This document shows, piece by piece, positions 23,231-34,590 of a stretch of DNA of 64,000 nt; position 1 is the first letter of the stretch; each line of letters opens with the position of its first letter. The translations under genes were made by a program, and so were the position numbers. Below the pieces are notes generated by a model. That model saw only the letters and a list, made by a program, of their open reading frames with translations, ran no database searches and was not told the DNA's origin. Origin of the DNA: Sphagnum compactum (lineage: Eukaryota > Bryophyta > Sphagnopsida > Sphagnales); NCBI GenBank assembly GCA_965153455.1, contig OZ234496.1, forward strand, positions 19,522,304 to 19,586,303. The letters are read 5' to 3'.

Positions 23231-26200
23231 ATGATGACGAGAGTTCGACGGCAAGGCGAATCCGGAACCTCGGCAGCAATGTCTCGACCGTCGTCGCAGT
23301 CGCAGCAGCATGCTGTGTATAAGAAGAGTAATGATGATGATCGAGAGGCTTCAATGACAGGAGGAGCAGGATTTGAACTTCCTGCTGCAGCAGGTAATGC
23401 GATCTCCATGGTGCGTGAGAATGGAGGAGCAGCATTCCATCTTCACGGACATAATAAGAGCGCGGATTTCGAACATGGCACGAAAAGCAACACAAAAAGC
23501 TTGATCAGAATGATAAGCCAGCTTAGGAAGGAGCTTCACTTAGGGTTGCCATGGAACTACCAGACTGCATTGAATCATGGATCTGCATTCCCTTCCAACG
23601 AACAGCAGGCTAGCGGAGAAGGATCGGAAGCAGCAGCAGCACTTACGAATCTTTTCTGCGAATTCTCGCACCAGGTTTCGGTCTCCCCTCCCCATCCCCT
23701 TGCCAAGGCCGGTGGATTGCTTGATAGTTTTGTTTACAAGAATTACCCGTCGAAGGACCGGCGCACTCTTAGCCTGCCTCCTGCCGCCGTGGCGCTGGCA
23801 AGGAAATTTTCCTTCGCAACGCGCTTGACGGAGTCCCTCACAATTGCAAACGATGAAGCTGCCGTTAATGATGATACGTGTGCTGGGGGTACCGATTTCG
23901 ACGACGTCCAGGTTGATCGACAATTGAGATCCGCGTTGTGTCTGCAAGTCGGTCACTGTTTGCTCAGGATCGTGGCAGCTCTCTTCATAGTTTACGTCTA
24001 CATCCGGTTCTTGACGTCCAGGTCTAGTGTCCTCCAGTACTACGAGCCCGTGACCGTGCCACTACTGAACAGTTCCGTGAATCTTCTTGATGAAGATCAT
24101 CATCATGGCCCCGGAGTCGGGTTTCTCTTCTACAGCAATACGTTCTTCAAGGCTTGTCCATTCCTGGGAGTTCTATTTGCATTATTTACCATCGTGATGT
24201 CCGGGGCTTGGGAGACCGCCTATGAGGGAGGTTTGTGGACCCCATCCCATGAAGAAGCGGATCATAGCTGTTGGCACTGTCAGGAGATTGAAGACAGGAG
24301 GATCAGAATTGAGCTAGCGAATGAGAAATTGCAGCAGGCGCAACAAGCTAAGCAGCAGTTCATGGCTTATGTCTTCCACAATATCAGAGGTGATTAGTAC
24401 CTCCTTACCTGGTTTGTTACATCTTCAGAAACAAACCCAACCAAAAAAAAAAAACAAAGAAATATGGAGAAGAAGCAGATCTTATACATCCAGCAAAGCC
24501 ATAGCACAGCCTTCAGTATTCATGTGCAATTTGGACTCATGTGGTTTGCAGCAGCGGCAGCAAGCAGATAGTGCCACATTCCTGCATGCATTCTCATGCC
24601 CACCTTATGAAATGGAATTTAAGTATGCGAAGAGACTAATTATAGTGCACAGAAGTGTGATGGTGGTCACATCAGCAGGAGAAATGTATCTAAAGAGTGT
24701 TGAATGTTTTTGTTTCTTTCTGATCTTTTGTGCAGTGCCATTCAATGCCATAGTGCTGGGACTAGGCCACATGCAAGCATCTGGAGATGGAGCTGCAGGC
24801 CCAATTGGGGATGTCACAGACAAGATGGACTTGGTGGAAATGATGTTGAACTGTGCAGAAACCATGGCCAGTGTTCTTGATGATGTCACAGATATGGGTT
24901 AGTGCAGGACTCCAATGTACTGTTGATGTGGGTTCAATTTATAGCACTTAAAACATTCTTTCTTTATTACGGGATCACTTTCTGAATTCTGCCATTAAGA
25001 ATGCACTGACATGTTGTCCCTGGCTTCACTTGGGTGTTGTGAAGTACATGGGGCTATTCTCCTTGAGTAAGGTGCACAACTTTGCTGTGATTTTAGAATT
25101 TGTAAAGGGCAGATGAAGGCTGTGACTTATGAGAAGAAAGACTATTTCACTTCATCTCTTGATCTTCTTTTAGTTGAGATATGCTCAAGTGAGTAGGTAA
25201 ATGGGTTGTCTTCTTTGTGCATATCATTAGACCTTGGATATGCTTTCTTGTTCTTATGGAGGCCTATGTATGGTTGTTGGGTTATTCTCGTTGCTTCTGG
25301 AAATGTGACAGAATTTGGCAGATTATTTTATACTTTCTACTACACCCATTGTTGGGAGCTGATGAAGTCAGTGGGTAGTCATTGCAGCTTGTCACTGCTA
25401 TTCGTGATGAAGGTGATGGTTTGGCACTTTGTGAGCAACTCTCATAAGGTTATGACTGCATCATTGTCATGTTAACTTCAAATTATTGTTTGGAGAGTTG
25501 GCTGCAATTTCATAGATATGGGTTTTGGGATGTGAACTAATTTGTAGATGTGAAACTTGTATAGTGGGTTAGTCTTTTCCCTGTTTGGTGGAAGGTGGAC
25601 ATGTCATTTCAATTTGAGTTTGTGCTTTTCTTTATTGCAGGGCAATGGGAGGTGGGCCAGATGGAGCTTCACAATGATGAGTTTGACATCCTTGCAGTCA
25701 TTAAGTTTTTATCTTGGGGATTAAAAGACTTACTTCAGCAAAAGGAGATTGCCTTCAATATGGACATTGACGAAACTGTGAGCAAGCTTTTGGCTTCACA
25801 TTTTGTGCTTGGGGACAAACAACAGATTGTTCAAACTTTGGGTAATGCATTTGCCTGAATTGGTTATCCTGTTTGTGCATATCAGACCAGCTCTGATTGT
25901 GGTGAAACCATAGTCTTCAAAGTCATTTTGTCAAACAACTTGTATTTTGTATCTTTCTAATTTGAAATATCGGTACATCTTACAGGTAACTTTCTTAGCA
26001 ATGCAGTGAAATTCACTCCTGCTGGTGGTAAACTTGACCTCAGAGTTCACTGTGAGGGACTTGTGGAAAGTAAGCATGCAGGTCTTTCTCCTCTAGCTGG
26101 TATGTCATCTTTGTCAGCAGAGCCTATCACTCGAACTGGTGATCCCTTGTTAGGAGCCACTGGCACCTCAATCCTCACAAAGACATCATCCCAGAACAAG

Positions 26201-27025
26201 CATACCATTCACAAGGTTGCAAGGCTTCGTATTTCTGTTAGCGATGATGGAATCGGTGAGTCCAATTTTTGATGGATGTTGTGTAAGATTGGTTTATTTG
26301 GAGAAGCTTTTTCATGAAGATTGTTGTCAGCTCAAATTTCTATGCTTTTGTTCTCCTATCATTTCATTTACAATACATTCAATTCCGTCCATTCCAAATG
26401 TACATTATCTAACTTTCCAGTAGTTCTCTGGATTAGCTTGGTAATTGAAACACCACTTAGGAAAACTAATCTTCATTTGTATTCAAAAGGTCTCTAAGAA
26501 CCTGTAGCTTTGAGTTCTGAAATGAAATTTTCTTAGTTTGTGTGAGAACTTTGTAATTTGTGACAAGATTATTGTTGTTGGTGTTAATCAGGAATTTCAG
26601 CTGAAGATCAAGCAAGGCTGTTTGAGCCCTACTCATTTGTGACATCAGGATGGGTCCAAAAGGGTGGTGTCTCAGGACTAGGATTAAGCATGGCAAAACG
26701 TTATGTAGAGCAAGTGGGGGGAAATATTGGTGTTGAATCTACTGTAGGGAAAGGAAGCATGTTTTTTTTCTCAATTCCATTCCCTCTTGTTCCACGCAAT
26801 GACAACAACCAAGCTGAGGTTTTGGTCTCAAACTCAGAGGCATTCCAAAACTCTGAAGCTTCTGAAATTACTAGAACTTATGATCTTTCTGTGGCCCAAA
26901 AGTCTGTTTCAAGAAGGCGGAAGAGCATGGAACAGGAACAACCTGACACCATGCCAGCTGCTAATAAGCAAATGGACAAAGGACTTGACAAACGAAGGCA
27001 TTGCTCCTGGAAGACACTTGTATGA
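23231..27025 (+). CDS. Membrane histidine kinase (HisKA + HATPase_c), receiver domain lost
   Basis: Five exons, 23231-24389, 24736-24897, 25641-25841, 25986-26255 and 26592-27025, join in phase to about 741 residues. A likely 5' UTR intron spans 22854-23205 (gtaagt...tgtgcag). The N-terminal 235 residues are low-complexity and show no PAS, GAF or CHASE domain. Two membrane segments lie at about 240-262 and 304-325, separated by a short loop with an NSS site and DEDHHH. A CWHC motif (347-350) precedes the helical dimerisation segment. The H box reads FHNIRVPFNA with His383. The ATPase core is complete: N box FLSNAVKFT, G1 SDDGIG, F box LFEPYS and G2 SGLGLSMAK. About 65 residues link the N box and G1, longer than usual. 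The protein stops at WKTLV, just where a receiver domain would begin. Kinases of this type autophosphorylate and pass phosphate to a receiver. Asn384 replaces the catalytic Glu/Asp, so activity is in doubt. Confidence 0.85.
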
Positions 27026-27790
27026 ATAGGGTAAGGTTCTATACAATTGTTTTATGACTGTTTTGTTGATCTTTGCTAACAGTTGCTCCGGTGTAGTCAA
27101 CGACATTTATCTGCTTGGGGTTTGGAATGAATTGCTACTACTTGGACTATGATGTGACAATGGGTTTTGCAGCTAATTTTACGAAAGTTGTACAGAATCT
27201 CAACCTACTGTGAGATGAAGCAGAAAATGGACAAATAGCAGTAGATTTATATCTGCAAGGAAAAAAAAAGATTTTGTGCCCATAGACAAGGAGATGCTAC
27301 TCATGAATGTATATGAAGCGACTGAACCATTCTCAAAATCAAAGTTTTAGGTTTACAATCTGGGTACAATCAGTTGATTTTTTTCTGTATTTCTAAGATG
27401 GGGGTATTTTTGTTCAATTTTTGGCAGTTTTTGCAGGGTACAAGACACAAATAGATGTTGGGTGCAAAGACACTTATCATTGCTCACTGGAAGAGTATTG
27501 CAAACTTTTCTTTTGGCTGGGGTAAATCATTTTCAAATGAAGGTGAGTCATTTCTTAGCATTTCAACAGTACATTTCTAAGTACATGCTGTTTGGAAGGT
27601 TTGAAATTTGTGTTCCATCTACAATACTGGTTTTCGAGTGATGCATAATTCTGTGCAAGTTTGATAGTTCTTTGACGAACATCATTTTTGTTTTATTTTG
27701 AATGTGAAGCGATTATTAAGAGTCAATCATGTGTACAGCTATTGACACAACATGGAGTTGAAGGTTTGATTGAAGCAGAAAGGAGGTATG
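27022..27790 (+). pseudogene. Eroded receiver (REC) domain exons of the upstream kinase
   Basis: Fragments of a response-regulator receiver follow the kinase in the right order. MNR at 27022-27030 precedes a GT donor at 27031. An exon at 27173 then gives LILRKLYRIS (helix 1), EAENGQIAVDLY (27217-27252) and, in a third frame, DFVPIDKEM plus NVYEATE (27270-27326). In the latter the Asp codon at 27285 fits the phospho-acceptor. An exon at 27437-27542 gives SLLTG and LAGVNHFQMK, supplying the conserved Thr and Lys. A segment near 27718 gives IIKSQ and LLTQHGV (helix 5). The acidic pair after strand 1 is missing. Frame changes at 27020, 27214 and the A run at 27261-27269 break the reading frame. 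Splice-like borders are still visible. Confidence 0.75.
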
Positions 27791-30230
27791 TGTGTGAAGC
27801 ATTCTTCTAGCTTTATTTTTGTCCCTTCCATAATAAACATTCTGTGCATATTTAGCCACAGAGGTTGATGATGATGAGAAAAATTTAGGGTGTAGCAAAG
27901 CACAGTGGTGAGCACTGAGATCAGAGATACATTCTCTGCGCATGGCAGAGCAAATTGCTCAAATTTTGGAAGGATTTTACAATTGATGCAATCAGATCTT
28001 CATATTATGCTTGCTGCAGTCTGACAATTTCTGGATTTGCAGACGGCTGACCCTACCTGCCAACCAACAATCAACCCCCCTACCTACCTACCTACCTACC
28101 TCCCTACCCACACTACCTACCTATCATCTATCTTTTCCTAATTAAACCTTTACTACCTCTTTGCAAAACTTTTATTTCTCAACAAAATTTCAATCTTTCC
28201 TTGGATAAACTTTTTCGACAAAATTTTTTATATCTTTTTCATTAAAATCTCTAGCTTTCAATAAAACCTTTATTTCTTCTTGACTAAACATTTATGTCTA
28301 AGCAAAAATAAATAAATAAATAAAATCTTAGCTAAACTTTTTTTATTAAAACCTCTTTCTTTTTTTTGGTAAATCTATATTGTCATTTGAGATCTAAAAC
28401 TAGCTGGTATGAATGAATGGGATAACATTGTTGTAATACATGCTTTTTCATATTGGGAAATTTTGAGTATTATAATATCATTTTATTGCAACTATGAAGA
28501 CAATTTTAGGACAATTTTGTTTTTTATGTACATAATAATCAATGTATTTTTTTGCACTATTGTAAGAAAAAAAATTTCTACAAATTGGACACATGTTTTT
28601 TTTGGAAAAACAAATGCAAAAAGCAACACATTGAAATAATAAATTCCTATTAGTTGCCAAGACTAGGGAAAATTCAACAAAAACTTCTATTTTTTTATGT
28701 GACCTATAAGCAAATTTGGCTTCATCCTCTTGTGATAACCACCAATCCACCTACTTGAAAAATGGGGAAAAAAACAAACCCTGGTAATAATTAACATTTA
28801 TGATAATCATTAATTAATTATTTGACCTAATATATAAAGGATAAATAATAATAATAAATAAAATTGAATACAAGAAAAATTATAATGCTTGGATAGTTTT
28901 ATGAAAATATGATATAGAATTTTCAAATTGACATTATATTCTTGTATTCATCTAGATTATTTTCCTTCATTAAAATAGTTTTATTAAATTTTCCCTTTCA
29001 CAATGAATTTTTGTTTTAAAAATATATTTTAAATAAAATAAACTGAATCTTTTTTAATAGTGGTATTAGTCAACAAAAATCTTCCCATACTGTTATAACA
29101 AAATTTGTTATTAAGATTGTGATATTATAATACCTTAGTTACATTGACACTAATTATGTTATTTTCAAGTATGTTGAATTTTTTTTTAAAAATCTTCAAA
29201 ACCCAAAATATGTCAACAAAATTAATTAATCTTTGGAAATAATCTATTTCCAAATGAAGCTCATTAACTATTCATCAAATATATGTGGAAACATTGGTTT
29301 ATACATTTTTGTTGGTTTCTTTTTACTAAAACTAGTTTCATTCCTATAATAGCTTTTTTTATTTCCAAAATTGTAGCACTTGTTAATAAGAGACTGGAAA
29401 AATTGACTAGTTATGAATCAAGTTGAAATTGCCTTTGTATTACAATATATGAAAATGCATATGTAAATAAACCTAAACTATTTTATCTTGTTCCACACAA
29501 AAAGATAATTAATATTATATTACTTAATGTTCAATCATTTCTCGATAGTATTTCAAAAGTCATTTAATTATTCAATACTATTAAATTTATTGATATTGAT
29601 TATTGAACAATTTTTCACTATTTAATTATTCATTGTTCAATTTTTGCAATTATGAAATCTGAAACATAATATTACAAAATATTCGTTTGTTCAATAATTG
29701 ATCACTATTCACATGAATCAATCAATTATCAATATACGAAATAATGGAATTAAAAACTTATTATTCAATACTTGATATGTTTAATATTGAAATTGTTCAA
29801 ATTGTTATTAAATAATTCTTAACCATAGGTCAAAACGTTATAAAAACACCTTGGCATTCTAACCGCCTACTTAATCATCATTGCATTCAAGCTTACAACT
29901 ACCAAAGATGATGCAAAAAAATTGAATGTAGATACTACGAAAAACTTTTCAATTACTATGTAAACAACATTCAAGGTCTTGACAAAAATATATATGCTAA
30001 CCCTTGAATGTGGGTATTGCATTTGAGATCAATATTTCCAACAATTCCATTTTTACTTTGACCCATTTAATGCATAGTATATAGTCACTGATATTTAATT
30101 TTCTTGGCTAAAATCAATTTTGGTCTTCCATGCAATGAAGGATATGTGTTATATGCAAATATTCCAATCACTAGAAGGAATTATATCCTTTTCAACTAAA
30201 AAATCTATGATTACAAGTCTTAAATGACTA
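27791..30230. other. AT-rich gene-free stretch with cctacctacc tract
   Basis: Very AT-rich spacer. A tetranucleotide cctacctacc tract lies at about 28077-28125. I see no gene, RNA or complete mobile element. Confidence 0.5.
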
Positions 30231-32383
30231 CAGTAAAACTTGTCTAAAGTGATACTGTCTAAAGTGATATCCTGTCTAAAGTGATAAACACGACTCGGTC
30301 CCAACTCGGACCCCATACAAAATGTGATAAACCTCTGTAAAGTGATACTCGATAATTTTTATTGGTCCCACTCCTTATCTAAAGTGATATTCAGCACATT
30401 TCAAAAAATAAAAGACAAAAACAACTACAAAACAAGCTAGATACGCTTGAAGAACCTGTCAATGTTCTTCTGAACCATTCGGTTGGTACGGATCATACTC
30501 ACCTTATCCTTCAATTTATGGGTGGAACTCGCACAAGATTCGTCCGCATCCTGTTGCTGCATGAAAAAGATCACAAGCTTACCCAGCATCTCGGAAGCGT
30601 CAGTGGCACTCATGGCAGGCACTTCTTTGCTGTCGTCCTCTTCCTCATGCAGCACTGGAGCAAGTCCGGCTTCTTCAAGGTGGTCCTCAATGATGCTATC
30701 AAGATCCGGCGTGATTGACGTGATCTGCTCCTCCGGGTAGTTGAACAGGTTCCTGATGTCCATTGGGTTCCTGTAGCGGAAGCGCTGGATTTGTGATTGT
30801 AGATCCGCGATGACCTCGTGGTCCACCAGGTCGTCCTCCGTGACGTTTTCAACTGCCTCAGCCTGTTCTGTCGACCGGATCTTACAGTGTAGGAAGCAGT
30901 TGGCAATCGTCGTTGGCTTGACTTCATAATTCCACGCAGGGACGGCAAACTGGATGGCCCCCAAAATGTCGACCCTCTCCGGCTCCGGCACCTTGTCCTC
31001 AATGCGCTGGAGAAGAGCACGGTTGAAGCGGCGACGGTAGTAGGCCTTAAAGTTGCGGATGATGCCGGCATCGCACGGTTGAATCTTCGAGGTCATGTTC
31101 GGAGGCAGGTAGAGAATGGTTGTGTTCCGGAGGCGGATGTGATCTGGAATCTTCTCCACCGGAATGTGCCCGCTGAAGTTATCCAGGATCAAGAGGACCT
31201 TCCGGCCGGAAACATGGAGATCAAATGCGTGGAGCCACTCCAGGAAGATGATCTGTGTCATCCATGCGGACGCATTGTTCCTGTATACGCACCCAAGTGA
31301 CGTGACGTTGATGTTCTTGAAACACCTGGGGTTCTTAAACTTGCCAATCACCCACAGTGGGAGCTTGTCAGAGTTGTCGCCGTTGCAACACAGCGCCAGG
31401 GTCAAGCGTTCCTTGCTCTGTTTCCTGCCTTCGAGCTGCTTTGTCACAAGGGAGTTGTCTGCCTGCAATGCGGGCGAAGATGCTTAGTTAGCTAGGGACA
31501 AACTCATTTGATATCTTTTTGAACTTACTGTATGTACCTGCATGCGGTAGAACAACCCACTCTCATCCATGTTGTAGATGTCACGCCATTCGTACGCGTC
31601 AAGAACTTGACGAATTCCCGGAAGGGCAGCTGCAACAGTAGTCATGTCGACTGAACCGCTTTCCCCGAACCTGCGATGCTTCTTGATCCCATGACGGACC
31701 TTGAAAGCTTCAAGCCAACCATTTGAAAACTCAAACGGCGGGTGATCCGGGTACATGCGGTCAATGATCTTCATTGCGCTCTCACGTATGAGGTCCCCGC
31801 TCAGGTTGACGTGTTCCTGGTTGGCAAGGAACCATTCGGCTAAGGCAGCCTCCATGACAGGGAATTTCACCGTCTTTGACGCTTGGAGCTGAGGTTGGAG
31901 GTGGTGGCCTTGGCGAGCAGTTCCGCCGACCGTTTGAGTGTGCCCGACACCGTTGCTTGGCTGACCTTGAGCTGATAAGTGTCCTCCAGCCACTTGATCA
32001 GCTCTTTCTGTGTGGCACCAGGATGATCTTTCTTGTACCGTACGAGGGCGAGGCGGACCTTGTCCGTCATCGTGGTGTATTGCTGACCTTTCTTCGGCAT
32101 GGAGAAGACTTTGCGCATGAGGATGTGACGGGGTGGTACTTGCAACGCGGTTCCTGAGGTGGACCCACACGCAAACAAGGGTTTTTTTTCTGTGGAACTT
32201 CCCCCGGCACGCAGGTACGAGCAGCCACGAACTAACGCCCTAACGGTACAAACGATAACGATAAAAAAAAGGAAAACGTGTGTGTATGATACTATATGTA
32301 CTGTACCTGCCTAAAGTGATAACCTGTATAAAGTGATATCCTACCTCTAGTCCCAGCAATATCACTTTAGACAGGTTTTACTA
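30231..32383 (-). mobile_element. pogo/Tigger DNA transposon, near complete
   Basis: The element is about 2.15 kb, bounded by inverted ends: left CAGTAAAACTTGTCTAAAG and right, read inward, TAGTAAAACCTGTCTAAAG. TA dinucleotides flank both (30229-30230, 32384-32385), as expected for Tc1/mariner-pogo elements. A 'taaagtgata' motif is repeated about five times inside the left end and three times near the right end, probably subterminal transposase sites. The element carries one transposase gene on the minus strand and is clearly richer in G+C than the flanking DNA. Well-matched ends and a largely open gene suggest a recent insertion. Confidence 0.92.
30437..32100 (-). pseudogene. pogo/Tigger transposase with one frameshift and one intron
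   Basis: Translation most likely begins at the ATG complementary to 32098-32100 (MPKKGQQY). The first part holds a pogo/psq-type helix-turn-helix (KELIKWLEDTYQLKVSQATV). Near 31885 the frame shifts by one base, and the continuing frame gives a CENP-B/Tc5-type second helix-turn-helix (AALAEWFL, FEFSNGWLEAF). An intron of 75 bases (31463-31537, gtacat...ttgcag) joins FYRMQ to ADNSLVTKQ. The DDE superfamily endonuclease keeps its three acidic positions: NMDESG, LLILDNFSGH and IQPCDAGI. An acidic C-terminal tail follows, and the stop is at 30437-30439. The transposase would cut and paste the element at TA sites. Apart from the frameshift the gene looks intact, so it is either freshly disabled or the shift is an assembly error. 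Confidence 0.88.
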
Positions 32384-33986
32384 TATATGTATGAGTTTAG
32401 TCATAAACTATTACTTTGAATCCTATGTGTAAACAAACATAGTTATATATTAGTGGGGCATGTGATTAGTAGATGATGAGTTGGTAACAAGATGGGGGAT
32501 GTCAATTTTCATCATTTTTATTTCATCTATATGGCATCCATGACTAATGACAAAATGACATAGATGTCCAACTATCATTATAATGATTAAAAATGACTAC
32601 AAGTCATTTGATATGACCATAGACAACCCTACCCGCCCACCTATTTATGTACCTACCTATTTACCTACCCACCCACCCATCTATCAACCTACCTACCTAT
32701 TTACTTACCCACCAAACCATCGAATTAATATGTTTAATTATAAACATGTTTTACATTTTAAACTTCCTAGGACATTCTCCGGATCTATGTTCGACACTTA
32801 AACAAATAATACAAGGGTATCGAACAAGTATCCTAACTAGTTTAGTAAGTTGTGTTTTAGTCCTTGCAACAAGTTCTATAGACTTAACTGTGATGGTTGG
32901 TGATACTGATATTTCCTTTTACCCGTTATGAGAAGTTTCAAGAATATGTCTTATTTTACCACAATTAGTATAAATAATTGTGGATTTGGTTGTAGCAACA
33001 AATACTACTGGTTTAGTTACTATATTAACATTTGGTGCGGTTAATAAAACATTTTAACTAAAACTAACAGGTCCACTTTCCTCACATATTATAGCAGTTT
33101 CTTTGTGCTCAATCAAGGTATTTTGTTTCATACCTATTGTGTCTAACTTGAAGTAAGGTAACAAATTTGCTTTGAAAATAATAGTGAGAAAAACATATGT
33201 TGCTCTAACATGTAGATATTTTGTTAATTTCATCAGGCATTCATAGTAAACTTCAACATGTTCAACAATTTGTTGTTGAATGTTTCATAATTACATGTAG
33301 ACCTCCTCATCATTCTTCACGATTTTGAATTGCTTATAAAATGTTTGTTTCAACTTTTCAAATATGCAATTTGGATGATCTTGGACAAAATTCTCACCCC
33401 ATTCAAAGATAGTATTTTTGAGAGTGAAACCAATTAGGTTGATTATGATGGACGTGTACATTCGAAAGAAAGATCTACACTATGTATGAAAAAACCCAAA
33501 ATCCTAATAGTTGAAAGTAATAGTTAATATTGCATATTTAATATATTTGATTTTCTTTTAAAAAATTATAACTAAAAATTATAACATATAACTAACAACT
33601 ATGGTTGGTTTGAAGAATTTGTAACCATCTTTCATTATATTTGGGTTCAATGAAATCCAATGAGAGAAAACTTTGGGTTATTTGTCTTTGACCATGCAAA
33701 CTTGCAAAATTACTTGGTGTTCAACTTTTGAATTTTGAATATCACTTTTCCAAGTAATTTTTTAAGAAAAAAAAGGGTAAGCATTTGTAGGTATATTAAT
33801 TGCTTCAAATAACTATTAGTAAATTTATTATTGGTTAATTATTACCAGTGAAATAATTAACATTATAATTATCTATTATTATTTATGAATCATGATTGTA
33901 TAGAATTATACCAAATTAATATGAAAAAATACCTTTAAATTCATGAATGTTCAATGAATATTTCATAATAGATTATTGTTTATATA
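32384..33986. other. AT-rich gene-free stretch
   Basis: Contains a cctacctattta/cccaccca tract at about 32630-32715. No gene or RNA is recognised. Confidence 0.45.
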
Positions 33987-34590
33987 GGTTTTTGGGTTTG
34001 GATTTTAAGGTTTAGTGTTTAAGGTTCAGATTTTGGGCTTTAGGGTTTACGTTTTTGGTTTAAGGTTTGGATTTGGGTAGTATGGTTTACATTTTGGGTT
34101 TAGGGTTTGGACTTTGGGGTTTAAATTTTAGGTTTAGGGCTTGGGCTTTAGGGTTTAGGTTTAAGGTTGTAGGGTTTACTGTTTGGGTTTTAAAGTTTGG
34201 ATTTGGGCAATAGGGTTTACCTTTTGGTTTTAAGGTTTGAATTTTAGGGTTTAGGGTTTGGGCTTTAGGGTTTAAGGTTTGGGGTTTAAGTTTGAGGGTT
34301 TGGGGCTTGGGCTTTAGGGTTTAGGGTTTTGGTTTAGGATTTTAGGGTTTAAAGTGTGGGTTTTAGGCTTTAAGGTTTAAAATTTACAATGTGGGGTTTA
34401 AGGTTTAAGGTTTAAGGTTTGGGTTTTAGGGTTTATGGTTTGGGTTGTAAGCTTTAAGGTTTAGGATTTATAATGCAGGGTTAAGGTCTGGGCTTTAGGG
34501 TTTAAAGTTAAGGTTTGGGCTTTAGACTTTAAGGTTAAAGGGTTAAATTTGGGGTTTTAGGGTGTAGACTTTGGGCTTTGGGCTTTAGCA
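33987..34590. repeat. Interstitial telomere-like repeat (TTTAGGG variants)
   Basis: About 600 bases of degenerate TTTAGGG/TTAGGGTTTGG units all run in one orientation, with perfect 'gggtttagggttt' stretches among many substitutions (gggcttt, ggttt, aaggttt). It is surrounded by AT-rich DNA, so it is internal, not a chromosome end. Confidence 0.9.

Noticed and set aside
30483-31300. Plus-strand frames inside the pogo element
   Set aside because: They are antisense shadows of the GC-rich transposase gene.
33987-34590. Chromosome end
   Set aside because: The telomere-like repeats are degenerate and flanked by ordinary DNA on both sides.
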